A stretch of 64,000 nt of DNA, taken from positions 76,291,034 to 76,355,033 of the forward strand of contig OY720345.1 of the NCBI GenBank assembly GCA_963082975.1, in the 5' to 3' direction. How positions within the stretch are numbered: position 1 is the stretch's first letter; each line of letters opens with the position of its first letter. Shown piece by piece: positions 60,597 to 64,000 of the stretch. This DNA comes from Labia minor. Its lineage: Eukaryota; Arthropoda; Insecta; Dermaptera; Spongiphoridae. A program made the position numbers and the translations under genes. The notes below the pieces were generated by a model. It was given only the letters and a program-made list of their open reading frames with translations. It was not told where the DNA came from and ran no database searches.

Positions 60597-60839
60597 ACGT
60601 ATAATAATAACAAATTTATTTTATTTTTTATTTTTTGTGATTCTTTTCGAAGATCACATAGAAAATTATGTAATTTTTCATCGCTAATCATATTTTTCAT
60701 TAAATGTTGCAGAACTGTATTAAATTTAAATATCTAAATATGGCTAAGTTTACTAATAAAATTTCCTTTCTATATAATTAAATGAAATAATAATAAATAA
60801 TAAATAATATAATTAAATGAAATAAGTTTTTGTTTCATT

Positions 60840-61010
60840 ACTACCTCGCCAGAGATAGTATTGCGATCATGAAAATTTTCGATTTTGATGTTTTTATACG
60901 TTTTGAAGGTTCCTGAATCATTTTCACTAAGGTTGAGAAATGTCTCTGTGTGTATGTGTGTATGTGTGTGTGTATGTATGTAGACAAGATTACGAAAAAA
61001 CGGTTTGTAA
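60840..61010 (+). mobile_element. Helentron-like element, family A, copy 6 (5' fragment)
   Basis: Starts CTACCTCGCCAGAGATAGTA, includes a GTGTGTGTATGTATGTA microsatellite and stops after AACGGTTTG. The 3' three quarters are missing. Confidence 0.7.
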
Positions 61011-61239
61011 TGGCAAAACAATAAAAGATCATAGAGAACGTCAAAAGTCCTGCCCCTAATCAGTAAAAAAAATAAAACCGTCCTGTTTTTTTGTGTATTT
61101 TTCATATTTAAAAATAAATTTGTTAATGAAATGTAATCAACAATTATCAGTTGGTTAAAATGAGAAGTAATCGTTTCTAAGGCCCATAAGAATAACCAAA
61201 TAATTCGTTGTCTCGGGGGTAATAAGGAATCACCGCATA

Positions 61240-61328
61240 CAATTCTGAAGGGATCGTATATTTTGTTCGTTATAACAGGGTGTTCGTTATATAAGTAAAC
61301 ATGTTAGAATAAAGGGGTTTACTGTATT
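61240..61328. repeat. pogo/Tigger-like transposon end
   Basis: Contains GTTCGTTATAACAGGG and GTTCGTTATATAAG and finishes GGGGTTTACTGTA, in the same orientation as the end at 60596, so the two are not the two ends of one element. Confidence 0.45.
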
Positions 61329-62501
61329 ACTTATTATATTTCTATGTAATTAATCTAATTTTAATATAGAATAAAATGTTAGATTAAAAATCAACTTTGA
61401 ATAGAATTACTTAATTTACTTAACATAAATAATAATAATTAAATTATCAAATATTTTTTTTAAGTAAAAAGTGAATGCAATTTATTAATGTTACATTTTT
61501 ATATTTCACAAAAATAATCAATTTTATGTATGTTTAAAGATATTTTATTTAAAAATATAACGTGCATGTATAGTATAATTATATCGTTGCTGGATAAATG
61601 GAATTATTCTATTAATCTTTATTCGCTTTTTTAAGCAAAGAAGTCTTTTTTTAATAATTGAAACTCAATTATGCCAATTTAGAGATTTTCAATTATTTTT
61701 AAATTAAATTTGTCTGGATTTGATAAAAGGATGATATTAACACTCGACTAACTAATGCATTAATATTTCAACTTATGATTCATTTATTAAATAAAATTAA
61801 ATTATGGATTAAAATCCAATGATAGAAGTGTATTATGTTTTTGATGACAAACTATACTAGATAGTTTTACTTTTAAAAATAATCTCTGGATATGTTCCAG
61901 AAGAAAAAACATTTTCTTACTAAAAATATTAAAATTGGTTTATTATTTTAGAATAATATTTATGTATTTATTAAAAAAAATTAATTTAAATGTCTACACA
62001 ATAATAGTAAAACTAAATAATAGAAATATAAAAATATATATTAAAAAAATAAAAAAAAAAAAAAAACTTAAATTAGTTGACCTTTCTTAAAAAATAATTT
62101 AAGATATTTTATTTAAAAATATAAATTTTGATTAAATTTAAAAATACATTTTTTATTTGACATTTACATTTTCACTATTTATAATCATCTATATTTACAC
62201 CTATATATATTATAATTTGTATTTTGTCTGTATATCATGGTATTTTTAAGGTTCTTCCTGATAAATTTTTGTTAAAATTTTAAATCTAGATATTTATGAA
62301 CCAATCTTTCTACAATTAATTAAAAGGGAGAGGGTGTAAATACTTTATATGTTTTTGTTAAATGACATAAAATAATATAATAATAACATACATTAATAAG
62401 GAAGAATTTGATTAATAATAAATTTAAATGAGAAAAATAAGTTAAAAAAAACTTTAGTTTCGAAAAAAACTATCAACTTATTTTATATTACATGAATAGT
62501 T
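61329..62501. other. AT-rich, nothing recognised
   Basis: No coding signal, repeat end or RNA gene seen. Confidence 0.5.
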
Positions 62502-63093
62502 TATTATCTCGCCGGAGATAGTATTGCGATCATGAAAATTTTCTATGTCGAGATTTTGATGTTTTTATACGTTTTGAAGGTCCCTGAGTCATTTTCACTA
62601 AGGTTGAGAAAAATGTCTGTGTATGTGTGTATGTAGAAAAGATTACGCAAAAATGGTTTGAGCTAGAATAATGAAATTTGGTAAACGGGCATTATTCAAA
62701 ATTCGTAGTTTTCTGTCAACTTTTAAGAAATGTAGCTCATCCCGAAGTGGGTCATTACCTGCCACGTTTTGATTTTTTTCCTCTAAACTGACCGAAAAAA
62801 TAAAGATATATGTTTGATAGTCTTTCACATAATTAAAAATTGTATAAAACCGCTATATATGAAATTTCAGCTTGATTGAATCGCTGTAAGTTCCGGATTT
62901 AATTTTTTAACACGTCTGAAAAAGACGCCAGCACGTGTCGTGGTGCCATCAACAGAGTCAACGCGCTGGTTTAATAAATATTATTTATTAATTTTAATTT
63001 ATAATTTAATTCATTAAATTTAATTTAAATATAATCTATGTATTAATTAATCCAATTCAAATTTGCGAGATAGTCGAGTGGAGACACTCCAGA
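62502..63093 (+). mobile_element. Helentron-like element, family A, copy 7
   Basis: Both ends present (TATTATCTCGCCGGAGATAG start; CGAGATAGT-type inverse, GAGTGGAGACACTC hairpin, CCAG end). More diverged than copy 2, with changes in the palindromic region near 62910-62960. Confidence 0.78.
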
Positions 63094-63261
63094 TTTTTTG
63101 TTTAAATATACTAAATGATTAATTAGTTAAAAAGAACAATTATTTTATTTATTAATAATAAAAAAAATAATATTTTTTAATTTTTAAAAAATGATAATTC
63201 TAGTTATATTTTTACATATAATTATAATATTAATAATAATATTATTATTAGACGAAATATG

Positions 63262-63303
<42 letters not shown>

Positions 63304-64000
63304 GTGATAATTTTTTTTTATTAAAAATATAACTCTCAAATGCAACTTTAATAGCACAATTAAATTCGAAGAAATGAAATAGTTGAAATAACTTGTAAAG
63401 AGAGGAGATGTTAGAGAAGTTAGCAAGGAATTTCATTTATTTTTTTACACATGATAAATAGAAAAAATGTGTATTATTAAATTTTTTCCCGTTTATTTTT
63501 ATTTTTTATAAAATCATTTTTATTTCTACCAGCAAGTCATTTAGGAAGAAGATTTTTATATCATTTTAACTATTGATTAATATTATATGAATTAAACATT
63601 TTAAATGTGAATTAATTTAATTATTTTGGGGACATACACTTACAAAAATCATGTATAAAGTGGATCTTAAAATATAAGTATATCAAGTCATGAATATTAA
63701 TTTTTTAGGCCATATCACTTTTATCCTTTCATAAATAATTACAAGCACCGGACGGAATTATATTAAACGATGCCACATCAGACTTTTTCAAATTATACCT
63801 TCAAAAAATTAAAGAAATATTTTCTTTCCTTAATAACCGAATTTTCAAATAAAATGTGTATTTTATAAATTTTAAATATTGAAATTCTGGGAAAATATTA
63901 TACACATAAAATATAATATTAAATATTTAATTCAACTCCTCCCCCCCCTCTCCCTCCATCCAAAATTGTATCAATATAGTGTATGTATATTTATATATAG
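63094..64000. other. AT-rich terminal stretch
   Basis: (TA)n microsatellite at 63266-63301 and a C-rich run near 63941-63956. No gene seen. Confidence 0.5.

Noticed and set aside
60510..61328. The two pogo-like ends as one transposon
   Set aside because: Both ends read GGGTTTACTGTA in the same orientation, so they cannot be the inverted termini of a single element.
1..64000. tRNA or rRNA genes
   Set aside because: No A/B-box pair with a plausible cloverleaf and no rRNA-like sequence was noticed by eye; a tRNAscan or Infernal run would be decisive.

Overview
This window is an AT-rich animal nuclear sequence. It has spliced genes with GT-AG introns, many microsatellites and a dense layer of dispersed repeats. 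An imaginal-disc-growth-factor-type chitinase-like gene and a DUF4817-type mariner point to an arthropod. The overall style would fit a crustacean such as a copepod, but that is only an impression. No bacterial, CRISPR or operon structure is present.

Four spliced genes could be modelled exon by exon, with splice phases that close exactly. (1) An IDGF-type gene on the minus strand at 1723-4666: 8 exons, 433 aa, catalytic Glu replaced by Gln. (2) A C2CD3-like centriole/cilium gene on the plus strand at 18241-28005: 11 exons, 1123 aa. (3) An unidentified multi-pass membrane protein on the minus strand at 29274-35802: 5 exons, 185 aa. (4) A claudin/CACNG-like four-pass protein on the minus strand at 46587-55338: 4 exons, 292 aa. 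They look like unrelated housekeeping or developmental genes, not a functional cluster.

Between genes 1 and 2 lies a complete, apparently intact Ty3/gypsy-type LTR retrotransposon (7341-12211) whose two 277-bp LTRs read as identical. Gag and Pol are linked by a textbook A_AAA_AAC slippery site placed directly before the gag stop. The primer-binding position is not tRNA-like. Instead, its first 11 nt are a perfect complement of an 11-mer inside the LTR, as expected for Tf1-type self-priming.

The rest is a repeat landscape. There are about a dozen short hAT-type MITEs, many with 8-bp target duplications, and several with different ends share one internal module. Two families look like non-autonomous Helentrons (HINE/DINE-1 architecture: short inverted sub-terminal repeats, microsatellite, 3' hairpin). 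There are three degenerate mariners, two 5'-truncated non-LTR retrotransposon pieces (one with a clear 12-bp target duplication), TA-type and palindromic MITEs, and a foldback repeat of about 450 bp. Nested insertions (Helentron-like in mariner, Helentron-like in Helentron-like, hAT in hAT) give a relative chronology. The region from about 36 to 46 kb and the last 5 kb carry no gene I can support.
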